A DNA stretch of 64,000 nucleotides from Stentor roeselii (lineage: Eukaryota; Ciliophora; Heterotrichea; Heterotrichida; Stentoridae): NCBI GenBank assembly GCA_006503475.1, contig RSEH01000101.1:62001-126000 (forward strand). The letters run 5' to 3'. The notes below the pieces were generated by a model that saw only the letters and a list, made by a program, of their open reading frames with translations, was not told the DNA's origin and searched no databases. This document shows, one piece after another, positions 38,101 through 46,084 of this stretch. Every line of letters begins with the position of its first letter. Position 1 is the stretch's first letter. Position numbers and translations under genes: made by a program.

Positions 38101-41100
38101 TTGAATAGAACTGTCATGCAAAGATATACCCATAGATTTGAGGATTCAATCATTATTTGTGAAAAACCTAACAGATTTTCATTAGTTTCCGTGAGTGGAA
38201 CAGTGCAAACAATCATAAGCAAAATACTAAAAACATAAAGTCCTAAAATCTTAAAGTGAATCGAGTAAGTTTCAATTAAAATAGTGATAAAAACCGTAGT
38301 AGAAATGATAAAAAACATCGAAACACTAATCAACATATAATTTTCCGTCTTTCCATTCAAATCAACCTGCTGAAAATAAAGCATAGTACACAAAAACGTA
38401 AACCCGGCCTGTATCATGGCAGCAAGTATATAAAACACTACATTTTTCAAGTTAAGCAAAGAATTAAAAATACCAGCTTTATAAACCTTTGGAGTCAAAT
38501 ACGAGGAGCTACAGTCACTATCAAAAATGCACATACAAGCGATAGGAAAGATATTAATAACCAGTCGATAAATAATACTAAGTTCAGGCAAAAGCACAGA
38601 ACTAGCAGTCCACCGACTGATAGGATTATAAAAAACAAGTTGGCTCTCTAAAAGAATCATGACATAAACCGAAAGCAAAATCATCTTCGAGAACTGAATA
38701 TAATGTCTATGACCTTTTTCTAAAATCAATTCTTTCAACTGACTAAAGTTCTTTAAAATCACATCAGCATTTAACCCAGCTTCCACCCCATCCTTTCCTT
38801 GAATTGCGACTCCAATATCAGCAACTCGAATCATTCCAATATCACTAGCTCCATCACCGACACTTAAAACAACAGGACTGAAGTTAAAGTTAAATTTGAT
38901 GATTTTCACTACTTTTGTCTTCTGGTCAGGAAGAATCCCATGAAAACAGACAGCTTTTGCAGTGAAGAGCAAGGCAGTGAGGCATTTTTGATGTTCTTTT
39001 GAACTCATTCCGTATTCCAAACAAGAGCTGTCAAGACTTAAAACGAATTTCATGTTCTTCGGGTTGTATTCTCCTTCCAATGACGTGATCTGCCTTTTAA
39101 TTGGAAGTTTTGCCATGAGTGGGTGAATGGAAGGTTTGCGGACTTCATCTCTGACGAGAAGTGTTGACCGTCTTCGGTTCCTTCTGGGCACAGCTAAAGG
39201 AATCATATCCTCAACAGACAAGGAATTAACAGACTGTGCTAAAGGCAACATCATTTCACTTTTCGCTTCTTTGACTCTAGGAATCTGGATTTCACTTTCT
39301 ATTGAAGGACGTTCAGACCCTTTAGAAGAAAAAACGTTTTCTTTAATCGCCTCTTGTAAAGAGTTCATACATTCCAACTCTGATGAAAACCCTCCAAGTC
39401 TCACTATTTTATGTTCAGTGCTGAAGACATCTGCTGCCACTGCCGCTGTCAAGGTGCTTTCTTCAGCATCTCCACTTACAACCCAAAATTTTATTCCAGC
39501 ATTTTTAAGGATTCCGACAGTTTCTTTAGTTTCATCAGAAATTAAGTCTTCCAAGCCGACGATTCCAAGAAATTTTGAATTTTTCTCGATTTTTTTAAAG
39601 ATATTCTCAACTCTTCCTTGTTTATTGATTGGAGTTAATAAAGCGGTTTGATAGTCAAATACGAAACTACCGATTTCCTGAGGTTCCATTTTACGAAATC
39701 CAAGAAATAACGTGCGAAACTGAATGATACAATCTTCAATATCATGTCTTTCATAAGAAGAGTCATAAATATTGATCATTGACTCTCGGCTGCCTTTGAC
39801 AAATAAAAAAACTTCATTTGTCTCCTGCTTTCGAACAACGATCCTCGACTTCTTCGTATCTGAGGAAAATGACTGAATCCCAAGGATGTCAAAAGCGACT
39901 TCTTCGTTGTTAAGACTAAGAATTATCAGGTCCGGAGACCTGAAAATCATTCGGTACCCGAATTTTGAGGCCGTTCGTGCAAGGACCTTATCATCTTCTG
40001 ACATCGCGACGAAAGTGTCGTCGGCTGGGAAGGACAAGTTGCAAAGAGCCAGGCAAGTTAAAAAAAGGTCGTAATCTGAACTTGATTGAATTTCAGTCTC
40101 CAAGTCAATAAATCTGGAATAGTCAAAGTCGATTCTGTCAGCTATTTTTCTCTTGGCCATCATCATTCGTTCGCTGTGGTCCTGGTCTTCTTGTTCTTCG
40201 TTTATGTAGAGACGATTGCCAATAATCAACAAAGCCACGTCTAAGAAGTTTTGAGTCAAGGTTCCTGTTTTGTCTGTCACGATGTACTCGATCATTCCTA
40301 GGTTTGAGAAAATTCGAAAGTTTTTTAGTTGGATGGAACTGAAGAACATGTTTATGAGGAAGGTGAAGAGACGTACCACCTCGATGCTCAGGTAAAGGGA
40401 AATTTGGATGAAGTGGTTGAATAGAACTAGATTTCCTAGGAATATCTCGGAAGGCTTGTAGGGCTTTGATGGATATGCTAGTGATATCAGAGTACTTATT
40501 AAGGAAATTGATAGAATCACTGAAAGGAATAAAACGTTCCACTTTTCCATTATTTTCCAGATTCTTGAACCGGAGCTTGATTGATTTAAGTTGTTTATCC
40601 AAATCTTGGTTTCTACTCCTGCGTAGACTACTAGGCCTAAGACCCATTCAGTATTTTGCACCTTCATCCCCCTAAGCAACAAATTATCAGAATCAATCAA
40701 ACTCGCCGAAGGCCTAACATCCAACTTAAACTTCCCACTAAAACTCTTAAAGCTTCTTGTCGGCTGTGAAGCCAAAATATCCGCATTAATCATCTTGAGC
40801 AATAAGCAAGCTTGTCCAAGATCCAAACAATCAACCTTGCTCTGCACATCTTTAACCGGATGTTTTCTTTTCAAATTACATTCCCCAAGAACAGAAGAGA
40901 CATCAGCATAGCATTCATGTTCTTCATTCCCCACACACAACAACAACAAATCGGCAGGGGCAGTTTCCTGGTTCATCAAAAGGACGACTTGTCCGACATG
41001 CAACTCGCTGCATTTTATTTCAACAATTTCATTTCCGTCCCAAACTTTTTGTAATTGAGAATTCATCTCTTGGTCAGACTTATGCCGCTGAAAGTCATTA

Positions 41101-41387
41101 AACCCTTCACGAATCAACTCAATAAGGATCAGCAGGAACAAGGGCAGGACAGTGCTAAAAGGCAGACTCGTTTCAGATAATCCTAAAAGCTCTAGAATGG
41201 AAATCAGCAGAAACCAGATCTTTGATATTGAAAAGAACTGAAGAAGAAGAGCTTTTGGTATAAAGTTGAGTTTTGAGTAACGAGATGAGATGATTGAGTT
41301 ATTCGCGTAGGATTTGTGAGCTACTGGCTTTTGACCGATTAGGTCGATGTATCTTTGAAGGGTTGGTTTAATGTCAGAGCTTTGCAT
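35148..41387 (-). CDS. P4-ATPase/guanylyl cyclase fusion (ciliate-type receptor-like GC)
   Basis: 2079 aa. The N-terminal ~1050 residues resemble a P4 flippase: DKTGTLTQ with phospho-Asp D372, the actuator motif reduced to LGEC (usual DGET), and GDGASDIGMI (usual GDGAND). The C-terminal half has two membrane bundles and two cyclase domains, C1 from ~1395 and C2 from ~1890. C2 carries both metal Asp residues (D1896, D1940). C1 has purine-site Glu1442 and Ser1520 and the transition-state pair Asn1527/Arg1531. That is the inverted C1/C2 arrangement known from Paramecium and Tetrahymena, and Glu/Ser indicate GTP rather than ATP. The protein should make cGMP at a membrane. Confidence 0.95.
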   Translation of the reverse strand: MQSSDIKPTLQRYIDLIGQKPVAHKSYANNSIISSRYSKLNFIPKALLLQFFSISKIWFLLISILELLGLSETSLPFSTVLPLFLLILIELIREGFNDFQRHKSDQEMNSQLQKVWDGNEIVEIKCSELHVGQVVLLMNQETAPADLLLLCVGNEEHECYADVSSVLGECNLKRKHPVKDVQSKVDCLDLGQACLLLKMINADILASQPTRSFKSFSGKFKLDVRPSASLIDSDNLLLRGMKVQNTEWVLGLVVYAGVETKIWINNLNQSSSGSRIWKIMEKWNVLFLSVILSISLISTLISLAYPSKPYKPSEIFLGNLVLFNHFIQISLYLSIEVVRLFTFLINMFFSSIQLKNFRIFSNLGMIEYIVTDKTGTLTQNFLDVALLIIGNRLYINEEQEDQDHSERMMMAKRKIADRIDFDYSRFIDLETEIQSSSDYDLFLTCLALCNLSFPADDTFVAMSEDDKVLARTASKFGYRMIFRSPDLIILSLNNEEVAFDILGIQSFSSDTKKSRIVVRKQETNEVFLFVKGSRESMINIYDSSYERHDIEDCIIQFRTLFLGFRKMEPQEIGSFVFDYQTALLTPINKQGRVENIFKKIEKNSKFLGIVGLEDLISDETKETVGILKNAGIKFWVVSGDAEESTLTAAVAADVFSTEHKIVRLGGFSSELECMNSLQEAIKENVFSSKGSERPSIESEIQIPRVKEAKSEMMLPLAQSVNSLSVEDMIPLAVPRRNRRRSTLLVRDEVRKPSIHPLMAKLPIKRQITSLEGEYNPKNMKFVLSLDSSCLEYGMSSKEHQKCLTALLFTAKAVCFHGILPDQKTKVVKIIKFNFNFSPVVLSVGDGASDIGMIRVADIGVAIQGKDGVEAGLNADVILKNFSQLKELILEKGHRHYIQFSKMILLSVYVMILLESQLVFYNPISRWTASSVLLPELSIIYRLVINIFPIACMCIFDSDCSSSYLTPKVYKAGIFNSLLNLKNVVFYILAAMIQAGFTFLCTMLYFQQVDLNGKTENYMLISVSMFFIISTTVFITILIETYSIHFKILGLYVFSILLMIVCTVPLTETNENLLGFSQIMIESSNLWVYLCMTVLFNSLVIYCFKVLRYLSFPSIIEKVRQMAPSASFRLDNRLSQYKKTLKCVYRESGNLVNHSTYDDNAINFKTLKFFSKQRERLYQMDKLAENAKDFKIFVMIACFSTMIYTIYILSYYKPGLGSILFHLLSSLLMLSSTFLPKILNFQTYSLIYLFLSYFLIETFYLISQVAFEMPCLPMLTYLPVIYLIGFSNFWFEMNILALSNSIISVIISAFVFSSKGPNSLSVINIFDYSIVYLCLLFTSSLIAYHIDKSKREEFVLVQKVQVEITKRNCVLSYLLPAFVMKRVENGIRYISIDQGVISVIFCDIYNFESILKSYSPQELATFLDEVYQKFDQICTLTGCTKIETVGKTYMACAGLQDSEVEMDPYYTGVPHARRCIEMGLAIIRNSEKIYLKNREVLQFNIGINSGPVTAGVVGFHKPQFSLVGDTVNTASRMASLCPSPNTLQISSETKELIGDLTGLTLESSQVDAKGKGIMKTFLVSVPEISSEQSPTKNLSIVGSMSKIFALEHKRNHRTTKKITLYQMNNAHEDNNKRKSSLIDELGVQVAVGNEFVKKKTMGLEKVNFFSVGFKESAKESKFRIKTSENTFPIVKYGLFFRVICNTLLIVLNIIKLALDESQDFEGVIKLVLELAVVIVLMHFLEKHYKKLWFCWTMVIVFIIGAVFRFSREDLHHELIFIKYIYHMLQAAHCSHLLFKNLKSITCFAVLAQVIFASVTRHSNWILQILASLTFFIILLFSVYTRENKLRVFTTLKKAALKKIDKSEALLAEMMPKNAYENMRDYISVTESISQVTLLYADIVGFTAWSANKKPNEVVNMLSELFQEFDKKCKELEVYKVHTIGDCYVAMGYTGVRPRSENNECFRLANFALELVEIIKRKNKENNTELNMRIGMHTGNLIGGIAGTSIVRYDIYGVSVYIANKMESSGKAGCVKVSESTMEILHNHWPQAFTFNRDEDVYAKVSNSRIKTYYMEKSSIKFPEV

Positions 41388-41409
41388 TTAGAATTACTAA
41401 AGAGTTGGA

Positions 41410-43026
41410 TTAAAGCTTATTATCTTTACTTGAGATGTAGTCTGCCTTCGCTGCTTGTTCCGACAGCTTTGCTTTAAGGTAATTGTCATGGCAATTTTCT
41501 ATCATTTTTCTGATTGTCGGGCCGGTGTACCTGTTAAATTCCACATTGTTGTGAAAAACATTTGACATGAAATCGACGACGTTATCCCATTTTTTCGTTA
41601 CTGAGTAAGCGATGATTATAGTGTTTACTGCGAAAGGTGTACAAAGTTTTTTGTCTTTAACTATCAGGTCTTGGATTTCTGTTATTATTTCTAATGCGGA
41701 CTCTCCTAGGACTGAGCACATCCTGAGAATAGCGACGATGATTTTAGGAGTGTAGACGAAATTTGGATGAGCTGTGATCATTTTGTAAAGTCTTAAAGCC
41801 TTGAATGAGTCTTTTAGTTCTTCTTGGGCTTTGAAACAGACTTCAATTGATTCGAGTGAATAGTTTTCTTCTTCTAAGATTTTCATAACCATTTTGTGTG
41901 CCTCTTTTATTTCTCGAATGGATATCAGGAACTTTAAGTAGTTCATCGTGAAATTACTGAGTTTTTCTGATTTTTCTTCAGGAGTTGAACTGTTAGTTAT
42001 AATCGCATCTTTAATCATTTTCAGAAGGAGCTCGTGAGATAAGTCATCATTGGCATCGGGTCGATCAATGGACATGAAAAATTTATCAATATATAGATGA
42101 ATGAGTTCAAAACAGGGATTTGCACCATTTTTCAAGGCCAAACTAAGAATCTCTTGAATTCTATAAAAGAATTCCTGATTATACCGATAATAATTCAAAA
42201 CAGTAACCCAGACTCTATGAGGAATAGTTGCATTTTGTTTACATGAATAAGTAATCACAGTATAAAGTGCTCTTGGCCACTTTCCAGAAATACATTCTTC
42301 AACAAGATGCATTACCAGGTCCTGTGAAGGAATATGATTATAATGAGCCATATGATCAAGAACCCTTCGAATAAGTCTAACTCCAGTTTCCACATCTCCA
42401 ACTCCCTGAACTAGGTCACAATATATCTGGTTATTAAGTGGTCCATAAATAAAAGGACTGTGCTTAATCGTTCCTTCTTTAGTGATTCTTTGAATGTCTC
42501 CAAAGTCATCATCCGTAGGTGTGAGAGGCTTTGACCAGATAGATCGAAGAATAGAAGAAAATGTGAGTCCTTTTGATTTGATCTGCGGTGAGATTATCCA
42601 GGTTTTTTTCAACTTGAGTAAAAGATCGATAGATTTCAAAGGGTTTTCTATAAGGTTCTTTTGTTGGTAGTAGTTGCGGTTTAAAGTACTTTTTGGAGAT
42701 TACAGTAAAGTTTCTTCTAAACAGGTCTGTAATTCTATAGGGTCTTTGGCCGTTTCTAACTTGCTGATTATCTGAGAGGAATGGAGGAACTCATCTAATG
42801 GTGAAAGGAATTCTCTTGGTTTTTCTTTTATTATTGGTTGTTCTTTTGCTTTTAGGCTAGCTTGAGCTTCTAGCTCTACTTTTGCTTTTGCTTTTGCTTT
42901 ACGCTCGATTTCTTCCTAGGTATAGAGTACTGCTTGTTGAAGGTAGGTCTTGAATACGTTTTCGAAGTCGTCGCCGAATCTTCGGAAAGGAAGAGCTAGC
43001 TTAAATAATCTTCGAATTGTGAACAT
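41410..43026 (-). CDS. Mitochondrial PPR-like helical-repeat protein (2 introns)
   Basis: The spliced product is 528 aa (exons 43026-42931, 42915-42704 and 42688-41410). The two introns restore an N-terminus that is otherwise lost, MFTIRRLFKLALPFRRFG. This is Arg-rich, amphipathic and free of acidic residues, as in mitochondrial presequences. An Ala/Lys-rich helix follows (RKAKAKAKVELEAQ). Residues ~180-520 contain degenerate ~35-residue helical-hairpin repeats (LIRRVLDHMAHYNHIP, ALRLYKMITAHPNFVYTPK, NTIIIAYSVTKKWDNVVDFM) typical of pentatricopeptide-repeat proteins, which bind organellar RNA. The assignment as PPR is probable rather than certain. The GC gene starts 22 bp after its stop. Confidence 0.75.
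42689..42703 (-). other. 15-nt intron 2 in the PPR-like gene
   Basis: Coding-strand GTAATCTCCAAAAAG, splitting a Leu codon after its second base, with an in-frame TAA. Removal continues the frame as ETLLTLNRNYYQQK. Confidence 0.8.
42916..42930 (-). other. 15-nt intron 1 in the PPR-like gene
   Basis: Coding-strand GTACTCTATACCTAG, phase 0, with an in-frame TAG. It joins the presequence exon (ending YLQQA) to EEIERKAKAK. Confidence 0.8.
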
Positions 43027-43147
43027 ATTTATTTATGGTGAGGGTTGGGATTGTTAACAGGAGGAATTTTAATCAAAGTATTTTAGTGATTGTTTATGTT
43101 ACAATCAAAACTACTCCATCCTGCTAAACAACTTCCTTCATATTAAT

Positions 43148-44683
43148 TTAATGAATTTTTACTGTTTCTTTACCATTTCCTCGTTTCTTATTAACCTGCT
43201 GAGGTTTAACATCAACACTAGGACAACATTCAACCAACTTTTTATTGATTTCCTGAAGCTGCCTATTCCTAACAATCCAAGATTTCATATCATCATTAGC
43301 ATCCTTAATCCTCCCCTTGGCAAGTAAATCAATTTTTCCTTCAAGTTCTCTAATTTTTCCATGAAGCGAATCAATATTTTCCTGTAAATTTCTAATTTCA
43401 TTCACATGAAACTCTTCTTTTTTCGCTAAACTTTCAACAAGACTATTATTTTCTTCATGAAGACGAAGATTCTCAAGTTTCGCCAATTGATTCACTTCAT
43501 CAGGTCCAATTCGATCATTGATGATTTTTTCCAATTGTTGAACATTGCGAATATAGCAAATAATTAACTTTTTCGCATGCATTCGCTCAGCAATCGCTTT
43601 GTGAAGGTCACTTCGGACTAGCCTCAGCTCGTTTTCGTATTTTTTCGATTCGAAAACAACGAGTTTATGTCTGAGTTCTGAAATTTCGTTTAAAAAGCTG
43701 CTGATTTCAGCGTTTTTTTGGATTAGCTCTGAGAAGTGAAGGTCGTCGACTGATTTTTGTCTGTTGTAGAAATCAGAATAGTCTTTTTGGACTGAAGGGA
43801 GAAGGGATTTTGAGTCTTTTGGGTCGTCTTTTAGCTTTTCGAGAGAAGATTCTAGTGAATGAAGGGTTTCGTAGGATTTTTGGGTGTCACTTTTGGTGGT
43901 GTCGCTTTCGTCTTTTTTTTCGGTTTCTAGTTTTTTCTTGAGGGACTGGTTTTCTTGGAGTATTAACGCGATTTGCTCTTTCAGGTCTTTTTCTTTCATT
44001 TCTTTTGACTCTTTTAACTGAGATATCACACTTTTTAGCTTCATTATTTCGTCGATACCTTCTTTTGTTAAATTTCTCTCTATTAATCTGTCAATTTTAT
44101 CTTTTTCTGCTTTGAAATCTGCGAGATTCTGAGCGATTCTTTCATTAAATCCACGAGAATTTCTGCCACTTTTTTTAAATTTTTCAATTTCTTTCTCCTT
44201 TTCTCTCAAAGCTTCATTTAATTCATTAACTTTCTCCTCAAGAGCAAAATTTTTTTTAACTTCTTCCCTAAACCTTTTCTCCTTCTCATTAAAAGCATTT
44301 TCCAATTTCTTAACCTCTTCATTAAACCCCTTCTCATTTTTTTCCCTCCTGTTTTTTTCCAAGTCAATTTTCAATTCTTTGTTTTCCATTTCTAAAATTT
44401 TCACTTTTTCCGCAAGTTCTTCATTAATAACTTCCAAGTTTTTCTTATCTTCATTTAACTGAACGACAAGGTTCTGGCTTTTTTCAATCAAGGAGTTCAT
44501 CATTTTTTTCTCGTCTTCCCAGAGACTGGTTGAAGAAAGGTCGTTTTTACTTGACTTAAGTAAATTGTTAGTGCTTCTGTTTTGTTTTAACTTCTGTTCT
44601 CGAGCCGCTGACAGTTTTTGCATTATCAAGTCGCGAAGGTTGGAGTTTCCTGCTGAGTTTAGCATGTCGGAAGAGTCTTCCAT
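43148..44683 (-). CDS. Coiled-coil protein, 511 aa
   Basis: Almost the entire protein after residue 60 is predicted coiled coil, rich in Lys/Glu/Leu heptads (for example LIEKSQNLVVQLNEDKKNLE and ELEGKIDLLAKGR). A break near residues 270-310 is Ser/Asp-rich. The basic C-terminus reads KKRGNGKETVKIH. The N-terminus (NLRDLIMQKLSAAREQKLKQ) may be a short amphipathic helix. It is probably a cytoskeletal, centriolar or transport adaptor, and no family is recognised. The start codon is just 4 nt after the stop of the upstream gene. Confidence 0.75.
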   Translation of the reverse strand: MEDSSDMLNSAGNSNLRDLIMQKLSAAREQKLKQNRSTNNLLKSSKNDLSSTSLWEDEKKMMNSLIEKSQNLVVQLNEDKKNLEVINEELAEKVKILEMENKELKIDLEKNRREKNEKGFNEEVKKLENAFNEKEKRFREEVKKNFALEEKVNELNEALREKEKEIEKFKKSGRNSRGFNERIAQNLADFKAEKDKIDRLIERNLTKEGIDEIMKLKSVISQLKESKEMKEKDLKEQIALILQENQSLKKKLETEKKDESDTTKSDTQKSYETLHSLESSLEKLKDDPKDSKSLLPSVQKDYSDFYNRQKSVDDLHFSELIQKNAEISSFLNEISELRHKLVVFESKKYENELRLVRSDLHKAIAERMHAKKLIICYIRNVQQLEKIINDRIGPDEVNQLAKLENLRLHEENNSLVESLAKKEEFHVNEIRNLQENIDSLHGKIRELEGKIDLLAKGRIKDANDDMKSWIVRNRQLQEINKKLVECCPSVDVKPQQVNKKRGNGKETVKIH

Positions 44684-44687
44684 TTAT

Positions 44688-45290
44688 TTAATTACGTTTC
44701 GCGAAAAGGGCTGGCGATGCGCAAGTGTTTGGAGAGGTCTCGATTGAACTTCCTGATATTCGAAGGCTTGATGGTATTTTTGAAGGGTTGGAGAAGAAGG
44801 ATTTTATTGGAGAGTGCTTTGTTGTGCTTGGGGTTTTTAGAAGATGGCTTGGGTTTGATGACAAGTCTTCGGTTTTTTGGGATTTTTTATGTTTTAAACG
44901 CTCTGCTGCTTTTAGAGAACATGTTCGAGGCTCTTTTAGGTCTTTTGTGTTTTGAGATGAAAGGGGTTTTGAATTGGATTCGGATTCTGAGGGTTTTAAA
45001 GACTTGGAGGATGATGACCTGCGATTTGAAGAGTTTTCGATTCGTTTTATTGCGGATGATAGGTCGTTTAATTCTTGCTTCATTAGTGACAGGGATTCTT
45101 TAATTGGAATGTAGCTCGGTGTGACTGATATGAGGTAGGATATCGATTTAATACTTAAATCTCTAGTCTTCATAGGTATTTTCCTAATACTATAAGTAAG
45201 AAGAAGTTCAGTGAGCCTCGGCCATTCACCAGCTTCAAAGATTTTCAAAAACGATTTGATTTCAGGATTTTTAAAAAAAAAGTCGAACAT
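44688..45290 (-). CDS. Unknown protein, 200 aa, helical N-terminus and Ser-rich tail
   Basis: Residues 1-95 look globular and helical (KSFLKIFEAGEWPRLTELL, then LMKQELNDLSSAIKRIE), and residues 100-200 are disordered and Ser/Lys/Pro-rich. I recognise no family. It ends CGT-AAT-TAA, and after the four bases ATAA the next gene starts. No 15-nt intron can bridge the pair, since the only candidate segment does not end in AG. A shared transcript or a microtubule-related pair with the downstream coiled-coil gene is possible but unproven. Confidence 0.65.
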   Translation of the reverse strand: MFDFFFKNPEIKSFLKIFEAGEWPRLTELLLTYSIRKIPMKTRDLSIKSISYLISVTPSYIPIKESLSLMKQELNDLSSAIKRIENSSNRRSSSSKSLKPSESESNSKPLSSQNTKDLKEPRTCSLKAAERLKHKKSQKTEDLSSNPSHLLKTPSTTKHSPIKSFFSNPSKIPSSLRISGSSIETSPNTCASPALFAKRN

Positions 45291-45355
45291 TTACAATTTC
45301 GAATCATCAACTAAACCATGTTAAAATCATTAAAATCCAGTCCTTATGCTTTTAA

Positions 45356-46072
45356 TTAAACAGACTTCCATTCGTCTATCTTCAACTTGCGGTTATTCCA
45401 AATGACTGAACCTACCAAGAGCAAGTTTCCACCAGTTATCAAAATTATTGACTGGAGTAATTCTCCTGATATTATCACTGCACAAGAAAAGCAAGCCAAA
45501 ATAAAAGGAGCATAACAAACCATTTTGTGAGTTGTGTAGACTGAAAGAACTGTTATTAGAAGTAAAACGTAGGTCAAAGGCTTCAAAACTTCAAAGAAAT
45601 CCACAAAACTACTTCCGAATGCTCCGAAAAAAGATGAAAAAACTGAGAGGTAAAAAGAATTGCAAGTACCTGTCATTGTGCAAACTGCTAATGGAGGTGC
45701 TAGTAAATTGATCAAAGGTGCTAAAAATAGAGGAGGGTCTTGCAAAACTCTGCACACTGAATGCATTATAAATATCATGAATAGCGGAACAAGTGCTGGA
45801 GAAGTATCTAAACCTGCATCTTTTGCCTCAGCAAATAAAAGGGCTGAAGTTAGACAAAGGCCAAGAGTTGCCAAGTAAATAAGATATTCAATAGTTTTGC
45901 TTTGGGTGAGGTACTCATCATTAAAAACAATCATCAAATTCTTTCCAATTTCAAGTACCAAGTAAACAACAACAGGCAAAACCTCAAAATACCACGACCC
46001 AACCTTAATCTGATACAAAAAAGCAACCTGAAAAAGTCCACAAATACAAGCTTTCCAAGTAAAAATTTGCAT
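45356..46072 (-). CDS. Multi-pass membrane protein, 238 aa
   Basis: About seven hydrophobic segments span the chain (for example EVLPVVVYLVLEIGKNLMIV, YLIYLATLGLCLTSALLFA, ALVPLFMIFIMHSV, VLLLITVLSVY and FILACFSCAVIISG) with short polar loops and a cytosolic-looking basic tail (NNRKLKIDEWKSV). A loop has CTMTGTCN. No transporter signature is recognised. The start lies 12 nt after the kinesin-13 stop on the same strand. Confidence 0.65.
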   Translation of the reverse strand: MQIFTWKACICGLFQVAFLYQIKVGSWYFEVLPVVVYLVLEIGKNLMIVFNDEYLTQSKTIEYLIYLATLGLCLTSALLFAEAKDAGLDTSPALVPLFMIFIMHSVCRVLQDPPLFLAPLINLLAPPLAVCTMTGTCNSFYLSVFSSFFGAFGSSFVDFFEVLKPLTYVLLLITVLSVYTTHKMVCYAPFILACFSCAVIISGELLQSIILITGGNLLLVGSVIWNNRKLKIDEWKSV

Positions 46073-46084
46073 ATTTACAACAAG

